Source: Ifrita kowaldi (lineage: Eukaryota; Chordata; Aves; Passeriformes; Cinclosomatidae). Taken from it: DNA of 64,000 nucleotides. Of the stretch, positions 44,057-54,960 are shown piece after piece. The stretch lies in the NCBI GenBank assembly GCA_013398055.1, contig VZRS01007449.1, positions 1 to 64,000 of the forward strand, read 5' to 3'. The notes beneath the pieces were generated by a model, which was given only the letters and a program-made list of their open reading frames with translations, did not search any database and was not told the origin of the DNA. Each line of letters starts with the position of its first letter. Position 1 is the stretch's first letter. A program made the translations under genes and the position numbers.

Positions 44057-46732
44057 AATCTTCATATGACGATGGTCCTAAACCTGCATTTACCCTGACT
44101 GACCTTCATTGGTGGCCTGAAGGCTCTCGGATGTACAGGAGCCATTTCTGAAGAGTTGAAGAACGGTAAAAAATCCTAGAATTGCTGCCTAAAGCCTTTC
44201 TCCAACGGTGAGAAAAATAAAATGTAAAATTCCCACCCGAATTTGAATCCTGACAAATCACTGGAAAAGCCACTGAACTGAGGGATGGATTGGTGATTTC
44301 CCCCAAGATAAAAGCAGGATTAGGCTCAGGCAGCACAAATCTTTCTGAGAAGGGGGGAAAGGCTGAGCACTGATGTATTTCAAGCTCAAGAAGAGCCAGG
44401 CTCAGCAGTGGCTTCACCCAACCATGAGTAATTAAGCAATTTTTCATTTATTCTGAGAAATGAGAAAGTTGACCCAGAGATCACATCCTGCTCATAATCA
44501 GGGTAAAGCAACTTCTCCTCTGTCCATTCAGCCTCGTCCGTGGTGTCCCTACTTTCTGCACTGCCTGGATGCCAAGGAAAATCCAAATATTCTAAGGAAC
44601 AGCAGGGATTTCAAAAACCTGAGGAACAACCAGGAAAGCTTCTCCTAGACATGCACAGAGCACTTTGTGTTAATCAGGGAGCAAACTCCTCTGCAAAATA
44701 TTATTCATGGGGCTGAACATCAGCCAACTGCAAAAACATTTTCTTAACTTGTGGGTAAACAGTCTCCAGCGCTGGCCTCTGCCTCCCAGCACTAAGGTAA
44801 TTTCACACTTGAAAATTTCACAAATAAAACGTCCAGAGCCGCTTGCAGGAAAATTGCAGCGAATTAAAATAAGCAGCGATTCCATTTTGTCTAAACTGCT
44901 CTGGTCTTTGTTTCAATTTCTTTGCCTGATTTGATCTGAGCTTCTGAATTAGGAACAGGGAATCTGGGATTTTTTTTTTTTTTTAAGATGCAGTTTTAGG
45001 GAAGGGCATTATTTAGAGAGCAGCAGGCAGGGAAAGAGGCACGCTGAGGTCAGAGCAGAAAGAAAAAGCCAAGTAGGAGCTAACCAGGGGTAGAGTGTGC
45101 CCAACAAACACCAGGTTAATCCTTCCTGCATCTGTCTTCTGCCTCATTTGGCATTTGGGTTTGGGACACAGGGCCAAGGGACCTCGGAAGAGGCTGCAAA
45201 TGAGCCTTTGAATGGCCAGGGTCAGTACCAGAAGTAATTAGAGAGATTTCCAGCCCCACGTGGATCCAGGGCGAGTTCACAGGGCCTTTTCATAAAGCCC
45301 ATTAACAGGGACCTGACCAGGCACAGAGAAATGAGGCCAAAACTCTGGCTGGGACACCAAGGACTTCCCTCAGCCACAATCCCAGCACAGCTCATGGGCT
45401 GATCCTCCAGCTCTGGCTCAGCACTTCCCTCTTCACAAAGCTGAGCTCAGCTCATCCTCCTGCATTGTCCCAGCAGAGCCCAAAGTGCTTCCTGAACTTC
45501 TCTGAGCCTCTGGAAGCCCAGTCTGAGCATCACCAGGTTTTGGGGCTGTTGGAATGTGACCTTTTCATCCTGGTCCCTCCTGGAGAGAAGAAACATCTCC
45601 ACGCAGGTCTGTTGCCCATGTTCCAGCTCGTTTTTCACCCCACTTTTGACATCCAGATCAGTCGGACACCTCAAGCCCTGGAACATTTAATTATAGCTCG
45701 TGCCGTCATTTACCTTGTCCGCTAAGCCTTTGATTACATTAGACAAGAAAGAAAATTTCATCTATGCTCCCCAGCTATTCCTTAGGCTGAAAATAAAACT
45801 GGAATTGGCCAGAAAGAGATGACATTTTTCTTCAAGACAGCTGAAGGAAGCATGAAAACCGCTGTCCAGGATATCCGGGACTTGGCTGGTTCTTTCTCCT
45901 CCCTGAGTTTTCTCACCAAATGATTTTTGTTTATTTTATTAAAAAGTCTGTTCCTCTTTGACAGGTGTCCTATAGGCCGAAAATGTGTCTTGGCTAAGGA
46001 CAGGGAGGGAATTAGTTCTGGGTTTCTTCTCGGGAATAATGGAAGTTTCTCTGCTGAAGGTGCACAGCAGAAATATTCCTGTGTTTAACTCAACCTGATG
46101 TATTCAGGCACAGAACCTTGGGAAGGATAAAATGATGGAGAATTGAAAGGCTCCAATAAAAATGGAAGTGAATTTGCAGTGGCAGGTGAAACAGGAACTT
46201 TGGAATTGTATATTGAATGGAACAGAATATTGAAGTTTACAGAGGTTTGGCAATTTTGGAAAAGAGTTTTACAAAATCAAGGGTCCAAATTAAAAACAAC
46301 ATAAAAAACCACCCCCCCCAAAAAAGTCAAACAAAAAAAAAGAGACAGGCAGTTAGCCAGGATCCACTCAGCTTTTAAAACACTCAGTTATCAGCAAATA
46401 CATCAATTTAGTGCAAAGTTCAGTATTCTGCAAGCTTCTCGAGCAGGAAAAGTCGGATGAGTCTGCTCTAACACGAGAACTGGTTACCAGGAGCCACCCT
46501 GCTCCCTCCCACCTCTGCCAAACCCCAGGGTCCCTCATTGCCCTGCCCTGTTGGGTCACCAGAGCTGGAAAATCCCAATCCATTGGATATTTTTTTTAAA
46601 AGTGCACCACAACGAGATTCATTGCAAAACCCTCTGTAGCTTTTTAGTTTAACACCTGAACCCCAGTAACGACCGAGGGCATGAGGGAGATGCTCCTTTT
46701 CGCTCATCCATAGGAGCAGCTCACGTGCTCAC
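44057..46732. other. Unique noncoding sequence
   Basis: No exon or repeat recognised except short homopolymers (about 16 T near 44971-44986; C and A runs near 46311-46341). Open frames are short. Confidence 0.5.
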
Positions 46733-46757
46733 CTAATTAATTCCTCCCTAATTAATT
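46733..46757. promoter_or_regulatory. Direct repeat of CTAATTAATT
   Basis: CTAATTAATT occurs at 46733-46742 and again at 46748-46757, 15 bp apart start to start. Each contains TAATTAATT, a dimeric homeodomain-type site. It could be a small tandem duplication or a paired site cluster. Confidence 0.4.
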
Positions 46758-47059
46758 GATTCAGCAGAAAAATGAACCCCACAAAACTCCCACAGCAGTT
46801 TCTGGCCCAGCCAGGTCAGACAAGTCCCAGGCCCAGCGGAAGGGAAGGGATGGAAACAACGTGGCAAGAGGAGGGAAAAGCAGGATTGCAGTGAGGGAGA
46901 TGAATCCACACTGTTGTATCCATGGTATTTCGACATGAGGTTGTCAAATAATTCCTGCCTTTGCTGCCTATTGCTGCAATTCATCCAAGCCACCCCAAGG
47001 TTGTGGAGAAACTCAAATGCTTCCCTGAAGGATGAGAGTTAACAGAGTAAAAACACGAT

Positions 47060-47660
47060 GAGCAGGAGTTTGGGGTTTTATTTTCCACAGATCAAGCTCA
47101 AGGAAGAAACAGTGAAGGAATGAATCAGCGAGGGCTGGGAAAGGATATCAGATTAATAACACGAGTCAGGGGAGTACAGAGAGTAGCTGAACACATCATC
47201 CACACGAGCATCACTCCCAAACCTCCACATAACGAAGCACCGAGAGTCAGGCTTAATTTTAACCACGAGTCCTGCTCAGGCAGTCGCTTATTCACCCTAA
47301 CGAATATAAAAAACCTCCAGCATTTAAACCCTGTGTTAAATATGAGCACCCTAAGCCAAAAACTGCCAGCACAACAGACCCCTTTGCACCCACAGGTAGG
47401 GGTTTGTCAGTATTTCAAATAAATTTTGTAGCAGACAGTCTGTACTTTGAGTAGAGGTACCAGGATGCTCCATGGTGATTTTTTTCCTATCTTTTATTTC
47501 ATCTTCACAGTCAAAACTACCCGTTTGGAAGCCTTGTTTTGAAAGAAAATGCGGAGGATGAACACTCTTATGCAGATTTTGCAAATAATGGACAAGTTTA
47601 TTGATTTACGGAACAAAAAATAATTGAATTTCACCTCAGACAAAGTTTTTGCAGGTCCCC
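47060..47660. promoter_or_regulatory. Candidate conserved noncoding block
   Basis: Repeat-free sequence with isolated CpGs in AT-rich context (taacacgagtcagggg, acataacgaagcaccgagag, ccctaacgaatataaaaaac) and, at the right end, atgcagattttgcaaataat (octamer/POU-like) and gtttattgatttacggaaca. Retained CpGs in AT-rich sequence suggest constraint. Confidence 0.35.
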
Positions 47661-49212
47661 AGTGTTACAGGACTAATTAGGAAGGCTCTGGGTGGATGGG
47701 CTTTATTATTCCTAGAAATTTTCCTCACAGCATTAAATTTGGAGGATCTCTGCCCAATTTCCATGAGGATCTGATCCTTGGGACCCATCCAACTACATCA
47801 TGGTCACCTTTGGGGCCTAAGAAACCAGAGGGAAAACTCTTAAATGTGGGGGTGGGACGTTAACCATGGGTGAAATGAGTGAACCAGAGCTCAGCCAGAG
47901 GGTTTAAGTGGTTTTAGGGTATTTCAGGGAGAGCTTCCATGCTCTCCAACACGTGTTGATCCATCTTCTTGGCCTGGCAAACATCCAGAGGTGGCTGTTC
48001 CCTTCCTCTCCTCCGCAAGCGGAGAAGAGAGGAGGAGTTAGAAAGTTGACATGGCAGAACTCCAAGCCTCTCCAAATATATTTTATTAATCCAGCAATTA
48101 ATATCATGGAGCAGCTTCAGCAAAGCCAGTCCAATATGCCGGGGACAAGGGAGAGCAGGAGTGATTTAGAAACTCCTATTCCTTGGACAGGGGCACACTT
48201 AAAAAGCCTGATCTCATAAATCTGTGGTTTCTGCGCGTTTTTAGGTTGTGTGTATGAGCACTCCCACAGCAGATAGCGGGACGTGTAACATTCCCAAGTC
48301 CATGAACCCCAGTCACATGATGGTAATTACTGGAGACCTTGAAACACAAAGACCAATAAATTCAGCATTAAGAGCACAGCTCCTGTTCACTTACTCACAG
48401 CACAGAATTTGGCCAGAATTTGGATGGGAAGGTCTTATCCCTTCAAGAATCTTGATTTCTCAACATGTTGTTGATCCTTCGGATACCTCTGACCACATGT
48501 TAGATGAAGAATTTTCCACTCAAATGTCCTTAAAGCGCTCAAAAATTCCAACCCAGCGGGTGCTGGCTCCTGATTCCTTGGGCCTCTTCAGAAATTCAGC
48601 ATCAGGAGCTTTTGAGAGGGGGGAATTATAACAAAGTATAAGTGAAGTTTTCCTTTCCGAATACAGAGATTCTTTAGAGCACAGAGTGGAGGATCTTGGA
48701 CTGACAGGATAAATATGGGATCACTTCATCCCAGGGAAGATGGAGCAAGTGTAACCTGGAGAGGGAACCCACTGAAATGGGGAAGCAGGTTAAAAACAGG
48801 GTGGCAAAAGAAGAATTCACCACCTATTGCAGTGGATGAGAAGCACTCACAGCTCAGCATCCCCCCAGAGCAAATTCCTACAGCTGAATTCAGCTTATTG
48901 CACAAAAAATTCCATTTCCAGAGCCATCAACAGAGAAAAGGCTTTTTTTTTTTCAGAAGGAAAACCAGAAATATTCATCTTTTTGCTGCTCCATGGGTCT
49001 CTGAGCTGAGTCTTGGTGTGGTCTGTGCACGCTGGTGCTGTGACTCACGAGCTGAGCAAGCACAGCCTGCCCCGATGCTGGACTCTGCTGCCAGCTCTTT
49101 GAAGGAGATAAAAGGTCCCCAGCTCAGCCAGGACAAATTGGCACCTCTCCACCTCCTCGGAGATTTACATATGTATTTTTAAAATGAAGCAGTCATTAAA
49201 AGGCTGCTTCAC
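47661..49212. other. Unique noncoding sequence
   Basis: No exon or repeat recognised. AT-rich part at 48060-48120. Open frames up to 155 codons lack domains. Confidence 0.5.
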
Positions 49213-49234
49213 TGGGATAATTGCAATTATCCCA
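49213..49234. promoter_or_regulatory. Perfect 22-bp palindrome with inverted GGATAA sites
   Basis: The left arm tgggataatt, the centre gc and the right arm aattatccca form a perfect 22-bp palindrome with no mismatch. Each arm contains GATAA, the GATA-factor core, and GGGATAAT, near the K50 homeodomain type. The centre ATTGCAAT is a C/EBP-like word (ATTGCGCAAT-related). A hairpin in RNA or a dimer binding site are possible. Factor identity is inferred. Confidence 0.6.
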
Positions 49235-50735
49235 TTCTTTCGGTGGCCCAGTGTAAACAGAGAGTTCACTGTCTTGTCTTGTGCTCGAGCCATAGAGTCA
49301 TCCCAATCCCAGGACTTCCTCTTTGGCAACAGGCGATTCCATCTGAATCACCACCCGACTCTTGCTTCATCCTCAGGCTCTGATGGTCTGATAACATTTA
49401 CTCAGAACTCGAAGCAATTAAAACCAAGATGACACATTAAAACAATCCCAATTTAGAGTCCATCTTTAAAAGATTATTTAGAGCTGATTGGGAAATGGAA
49501 TTTCTGCTCTGCAGGGAAGTCAAACGTTTCAAAATTCCCTTTCATCACAGCCTGGAATGCAACCTGAATTTGGCTTAAATCCCATCTTAGTTGGACTTTC
49601 GGCACCTGGGACTTGCAAACTGCTTAATGTCAGCCATCACTTCATCCCAGAGAAAAGTGCAGATGTTTCCACATGGGGCAACTGAGTGGCCTCCATTAAA
49701 ATGCACTCAGCACTCTCCCATTAATTAGCCTCAGGACAGGCACAATTCCTAATTTCTCCCCGAAGCCTCCACATGGGCACGGCAGTGCCCAGACCATGAG
49801 GAACAAATCCAGAATCACAAGGGCAAAATACAAGAACTTCTGCCCAGCAGAGCCAAGGTCCATAAAAGAGGGAGTTGTGACCTTTCTGAACCGGATGGCG
49901 ATGAAATTTCCGCTTTTCCACTGGAGAATCCCCCCAAGGATAAATGGGAAAGGCCACAGGAGGGTTTCTCCCATCCTCTCTTTTTACACATAAGGGAAAG
50001 CAGCAGTCAGGGTGTGCGAGGAGTTGTCACTGCCCATCAGGGAGATGGAGCTTCAACACAACAGAGGAGCCCCTGGTCTCCCTTCTCACTCCTCACACAC
50101 TGCAGGCCCTGAATTCCCTTCTGTAGTGATGGATTCATCCAATATAACCAGATCCAAACTTACGGAGCAAACCTCTGGGAGGGCATCAGATTGGAGCATG
50201 ACCACGTTGCCACAAAGACCCACTTCCTATAAGAACGGAACAAAGGTTTTTATCGGAAGTAGTTGGGCTTTGGTAGGAATTTTGAACTGACGCTCATGGC
50301 CAAAACCATGCTCCGCCATAGTCTTTGACCAAGTTCACTGTCATTTTTGGTTAGCTGTCTCAAGGGTGAAGGAGAATGGATGGATGAGGTCCAGACACTA
50401 CTCCAGGCAAGAAGGAAAATCTCTCCCAGCTTCCAAGTTTATTTGGGTGGTTGCTTTGCTGCTCTCTGGCCAGGGATCCGAGCAAGAGCTGCCCCCTCAG
50501 TCCCCTTCCCTTGCTCCTGGAGTTGGTGGGGATGCAGTGCTGCAGCAGACCGTGGTCCTACCCCTGGTATGGAGGATGGGAAGCCTGAAATCCCTCCCTG
50601 TGCTGCACAATCCATCTGCTGCAGCACTTGGACATGCCTTAAATTTTTGTCCAAGCCAGGCCTGCAATCGTGGCTGTTAAAGGCACCATTCTTCACCCCT
50701 GAGTTGTAAAGGGCTCTCCTTTCACAACTGCTTGA
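49235..50735. other. Unique noncoding sequence
   Basis: No exon or repeat recognised. The stretch around 49430-49480 is AT-rich. Small open frames lack domains. Confidence 0.5.
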
Positions 50736-51480
50736 GTGATGGGTCATTACTCAGCTGCCTTCACAGAAAAAAGTATTTTCAGTGAGTTCCTTGCAAATCA
50801 AATGACTTTCTGGTTTATTGAAATTGCATTGGCTTGAGTGGCCTTGTCATCACTGAGTGCCTTTGACTCCTGCAGCAAAACAGCCCCAAGGAAATCTGCC
50901 ACAGCTGAGCAGGTGGGGAAAGAGGGAGCGATGGCCTTTGGAGGATGAAAACACATTTCTGACTCTGAAGAGCTCCTGAGGAAGAAAATCAGAATGTGGG
51001 CTCTGATTCAGCAAAGCAATTAAGCATATGCTTTAAGTCAAAGCCTTGGTTAATTCCTTCGACTCCAATGGGATTTAAGCAAAGACTTTAGACTAAGCTG
51101 AAGTCAGGTCTAAAAATTCCTCTGACATTTTTTTCCTTCTCGATTATAGTGAAAGAAAGTGGTTACAGTGCATGCCTCGAGGAGCAGAGGGGTGATGAAC
51201 TGTGATGCACATCCAGTCTAATGTAAATCTTTACAAATCACTTCACAGGAACCGAGTCATAAATTAAGTTGCTCAACTGGTCGTGCTTTGCAACCAAAGC
51301 CATTGTCTTCCAAGGGATTGAGCTTTACAATGTCCCAACTGGCCCCAGCTCCGCTGTGGCCGATCAGGAGAAACTTTACACTTGATAAGTGCTCTAATAT
51401 GCCAGGGAGAATCCCTCCCTCCCCTCCCGCTCTCCTCCTACCTCTTTAATGAGCATCCCCATTAACTTTGGAGTACAAAG
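50736..51480. promoter_or_regulatory. Large candidate conserved regulatory block
   Basis: About 750 bp of complex repeat-poor sequence with gcaaatcaaatgactttctg, ttgaaattgcattggc, ctgatgcacatcc-like words, ggaaccgagtcataaattaa, ctggtcgtgctttgcaacca, cacttgataagtgctct and ctctttaatgagcatcccca. Isolated CpGs are retained in AT-rich context. It encloses the palindromic old repeat at 50990-51121, so part of it may be an exapted transposon. This is the strongest enhancer-like block in the right half by eye. Confidence 0.45.
50990..51121 (+). repeat. Palindromic ancient repeat, full copy
   Basis: The left arm reads tctgattcagcaaagcaatt and aagcatatgcttt; the right arm reads gggatttaagcaaagacttt and agactaagctgaagtcagg. 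The arms are inverted, imperfect copies flanking a centre with ctccaatggg. The reverse complement of the left arm (gctttgctgaatcagagccc) aligns with the half-copy at 57905. I associate such sequence with an old dispersed palindromic element of amniotes, possibly a nonautonomous DNA transposon, but cannot name it. Confidence 0.55.
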
Positions 51481-52165
51481 GGAGTTCACTTTGTGAGCCT
51501 TTGTGTTCTTCACATGTTAGGAGGGCTAAGGAGCAGTTCAAAAAGCAATCTGCCCAGAAACCACAGTTTATGAGTCCCAGAAGTTTCATTTGCTCAGGTC
51601 AGACTGAAAGCTTGGCTGAAGATACAGTAGAAATTTTTCTCTGTCAGGCAACAGAAAGCAGTACAAAGAACCCAGCTGTTAGGTCTCATAGCCCAGGCCT
51701 CTAATTAAAACAGTGGAAAATTAGATAACTTCACAAATTCATCACTGCCACCACTGGCTGTCAAAAAAAAAAAGCTCGGGGGTTACCACCCACCTTTTGT
51801 TTATGTTGCTAACCAGTGTCTCCATCTTGTGTGTGCGTGTGTGTGCACAGAACCGAGTTTTTCTCCCTTCCCCCTGCTCTCAGCCACTTTTTGCACCTCA
51901 TTCAAAAAAACTTCAGATGACACTGAAAAGGGGCTGTAAACAGGTTTGCAGATGTGCCTCCCCACACAGATTTTTAAAGGGGTTTTTTTCCTATGAGGGA
52001 AAATGAAAAAAGGCTCAATTTTATTGTTCTCAAAGGAGGAGGAAAGGGAATGATTCTTCCCAAAGATGAAATACACAGTCACTGTGGTGCTTCTGAATGC
52101 CTGGCCTGAGGTCAGCAAATGTCACTTGCAGCTTGTGATCAACTCTATATTTAAAAAAAAACCCA
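51481..52165. other. Noncoding sequence with a short TG repeat
   Basis: A (TG)n run with one C lies at 51829-51847. Otherwise no exon or repeat recognised; the region 51690-51760 is AT-rich. Confidence 0.5.
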
Positions 52166-52375
52166 AGCAAACAATGCCACCATCCCTAAAATAAAGGAGG
52201 AAAGACCTTGTAGCACCCACACTTCAACAACAGCCAAAAAAGAAAGCTCTCATTCTTTGAAAAGTGAAATTAATGTTTCAATTACGGCGGGTAAGTTCAA
52301 TAGCCCTCAAATCTAGGAGGGATTAAAAGTGTCTGTTGCATTAAGCCTCACTTTTAGAAAAAAAAAAGCTTCTTC
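52166..52375. promoter_or_regulatory. Candidate conserved noncoding element
   Basis: Repeat-poor sequence with gaaattaatgtttcaattac, ggcgggtaagttcaatagcc and gcattaagcctcacttttag. Contains TAAT cores, an isolated CpG pair and an NK-like site. No coding potential. Confidence 0.35.
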
Positions 52376-52890
52376 AAAGAACAAAGGGGAGAGATTCACA
52401 CCTTAACAAGCCACACCAAGTACGAACCAGCTTCTCCTGCAGAAGTCCTGGCACAGGGAACCCGGAGGGGACGGACCATGGTACCACACAGGGCAAGAAG
52501 CAGATTAAAGATACAAATATTGTATAAATACTGAAGTGGAATACAACTTCAGGGTTGGGGCTGGGAATTGTTCTCAGCTTAACTTTCATTTGAGACTGTG
52601 GGATAGAGGTGTGGCAGATGCTCCAATCCAGAGCGTGACACCCAAACGAGGTGGCCAATTCCATGATTTGGTGGTTTTTTAAATTACAGACCCTGTCACT
52701 ACACATGAATATTCATTTCTCACCTGAATATCTGAATTTGTGGGCAGAGCCCAAGCAGCCAAGGCCGGTGAGGGCAGCAGGTTCGATGTGTCCTGTCCCA
52801 CGTGTCAGGGCTGGGGACCTGCAGCTTGTGCTGCTCCTCTGCTTTCTGTGCCCTGCTCTCCTGCAGTGTTTGGAAAACGTGGAAAACGAG
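52376..52890. other. Unique noncoding sequence
   Basis: No exon or repeat recognised. Composition is mixed and slightly GC-richer at 52740-52870. Confidence 0.5.
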
Positions 52891-53155
52891 TATTGATTTG
52901 GCATAAAAAGTAGGATTGCAAGAGCATGGATAAGAATAGAGCTAATAAATACACTCTCCAAGATGAAGAGAGAGATGAGACAGAGATCTACGTCAAGACC
53001 GTGGCTACATTGACCCATTAATTAATTTCCAGTCACAGAGCAAGAATAACTTCCATTCCAGAGCAGGAATAACTACAAGCCCTTAATTTGCTCCCCTAGT
53101 GAAATAAAACATATTTGCTAAAAGCCATTTGCTAGCGGCTGCACGGAAAGCACAT
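52891..53155. promoter_or_regulatory. Candidate conserved noncoding element
   Basis: Complex AT-rich sequence with gagctaataaatacactc, acccattaattaatttcc (dimeric homeodomain-type TTAATTAAT), tctacgtcaagaccgtggc (retained CpGs) and gctagcggctgc. Repeat-free. Confidence 0.4.
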
Positions 53156-53510
53156 GTGGTCACTTCAACCAAACACATTTTGCCTCATACCAAGGGGAGC
53201 TGAGGGCATCCAGAGCCCCCAGCAGCTCCAAAGTGGCTCCATCAAAGCTTTGTGGGATCAAACACCACGGCTGCTCCTCGGGTGGCCCTGAAGGATGCAG
53301 CTGAGGGTGAGCACGTGCCTGCACAACCCTGGCTGGAGTCACTGCCGGGACCAGGGGCTCCCAGCGAGCCAAATCGCCCCCAGGCTGCGGTGATTTGTGC
53401 CTTTCTATAATTGGCACGGTCCTTCTCAAAACAAAAAAGCACCAGCACCAGCCCCTTCCCAGTTCTCACCAACAAAAGGTAAAGACATTGAGAAGGACGG
53501 CATTCTCTTG
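53156..53510. other. Unique noncoding sequence
   Basis: Slightly GC-richer than the flanks. No exon, promoter signal or repeat recognised. Confidence 0.5.
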
Positions 53511-53800
53511 TCACATGTTACCTTCTAAATCTTGAGTCTTCCTTTGTACTCTGACAGTAATTTCACATATAGACATGGCTGCCAAGCGAGGTTTGTTTGA
53601 TGTTCTTTCCTGCCTTTGTAATGGAGTTTCCTTTTAAGCAGGAGGAGGCGGAGGGAGAGGGGATGACAGGGGCTTATAAATATGGAAAAGACGCTTTTTG
53701 GCATAAAATTCACGTCGCATTTAAAATATCTCTATGACTCTTTTCTTTTTCCCCGCCCGTGAAGCCGGCCACCTTTGGGATTGTCCACTTGGAAAATCTA
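53511..53800. promoter_or_regulatory. Candidate conserved noncoding element with a CArG/MEF2-like core
   Basis: Contains ggcttataaatatggaaaag (TTATAAATA, MEF2-like, next to an SRF-like half), cacgtcgcatttaaaatatc and gcccgtgaagccggccacct. The purine-rich gcaggaggaggcggagggag precedes it. TATAAATA could also act as a TATA box, but no start or exon follows clearly on either strand. Confidence 0.4.
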
Positions 53801-54892
53801 CTGTTAAAAAAAGAAGCACAGAAGGGAAAATCATCACTGCTGGAAAATATTCAAGACTTTGGGAAGCAAAAAAATAGTCAAAAAATATCAACTACAAATC
53901 CTGGAGTAATGTCAGCGTTACCTCCTCTCCTCTGAAAGGCCACACTGCCACTGAGGCACCTATGATAAAGTCAAGGGAGCAATGTGTGAGTTGGTGCTCT
54001 CTGGAGTGACCAGATCTTGGAAAACTAATGCATTCCTAAGGAGAAAGACCATAATATTCATCCTAGGTCTTAGTAATAAAGTTTGGGGTGGTGTCTCCAT
54101 GTTCTCCATAGATAGGACAAAGCTGGTGATGATCCAGCCTGCTGGGACTGTTAAATTACACCTTAGAGTAAGTGATCCCGAAGATCCGAGTGGTATTCCC
54201 AAGGTTACACAGGAAGACCATGAGAGAAGGAAGCTGTTGTCACCCAAAAAACAGGTGGTCCTCAAAGTCCTCAAAGTCACCGTGCTGACGTTCCCAGAGG
54301 ACCAGACGTGGGATCCTTCCACATCCAGAGCATAAAAATGACTGATCTGGAACAACACATGAAGAAAAGGACGGGTTGGAGTTGTGTTATTGGAAATCGT
54401 GTAACAGGAAAAATCTGAACGGAGGATGAGGTGTCCCAGAAGTCCACCAGCCAAGCCCTGACGGTTGCTATCCATGGGTGGCTGGTGAACGCAAGGCTCA
54501 GTTCCACTCAGATTCCGCATCTTCAAATTTGCTCAGAGCTCCTCAGGAAGGACCCACAGGTCTCCCCGCTTTTTAGCAAATAACGGATGTGCCTTTCATT
54601 TATCCCCAGGACTGTTTCCTTCAGATTGCTCTTGACACTCCACACTTCTCCTGACACATGAAACCCCCCTCCTCTGATAAATTTACGTGCCTTATAAACA
54701 AAAGCCCCAAAATGTAGCCAACGGCCCCACTTCCCTGCCAATTTGAGCATATGGAAGAACAAGGAGAAGTCAAGGCATCTTTTTTTTTGTAGGAACACCA
54801 GAGTTTGAAGCAGAAACATCCATTAGTCCAGCTAATGAGGGATTGTTCCCTGTGGTATATTCCCCTCAGCCCTAAATGACTCAAATGATAGC
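53801..54892. other. Unique noncoding sequence with open frames on both strands
   Basis: A 188-codon minus-strand frame at 53960-54526 and a 117-codon plus frame at 53982-54335 overlap. Neither shows a known domain. A small duplication, ctcaaagtc repeated twice in a row, lies near 54255-54273. The region could be an old diverged repeat, but none was identified. Confidence 0.4.
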
Positions 54893-54960
54893 CCTTCCAA
54901 CACTTCCCTGGGGAAACTATTCCACAGCCTCATAGATCACACTGTCAGGAGCTTTTGGCC
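54893..54960 (-). mobile_element. Probable old CR1-like fragment
   Basis: cccttccaacacttccctgg, ggaaactattccacagcctc and cactgtcagg resemble the CR1 internal 3' region 'cttccctggggaacctgttccacagcctc...actgtcagg' in reverse orientation. It is short and diverged, so the call is tentative. Confidence 0.45.

Noticed and set aside
53960..54526. 188-codon minus-strand frame
   Set aside because: Peptide has no recognised family, overlaps an open plus-strand frame, and no splice or promoter signals support it.
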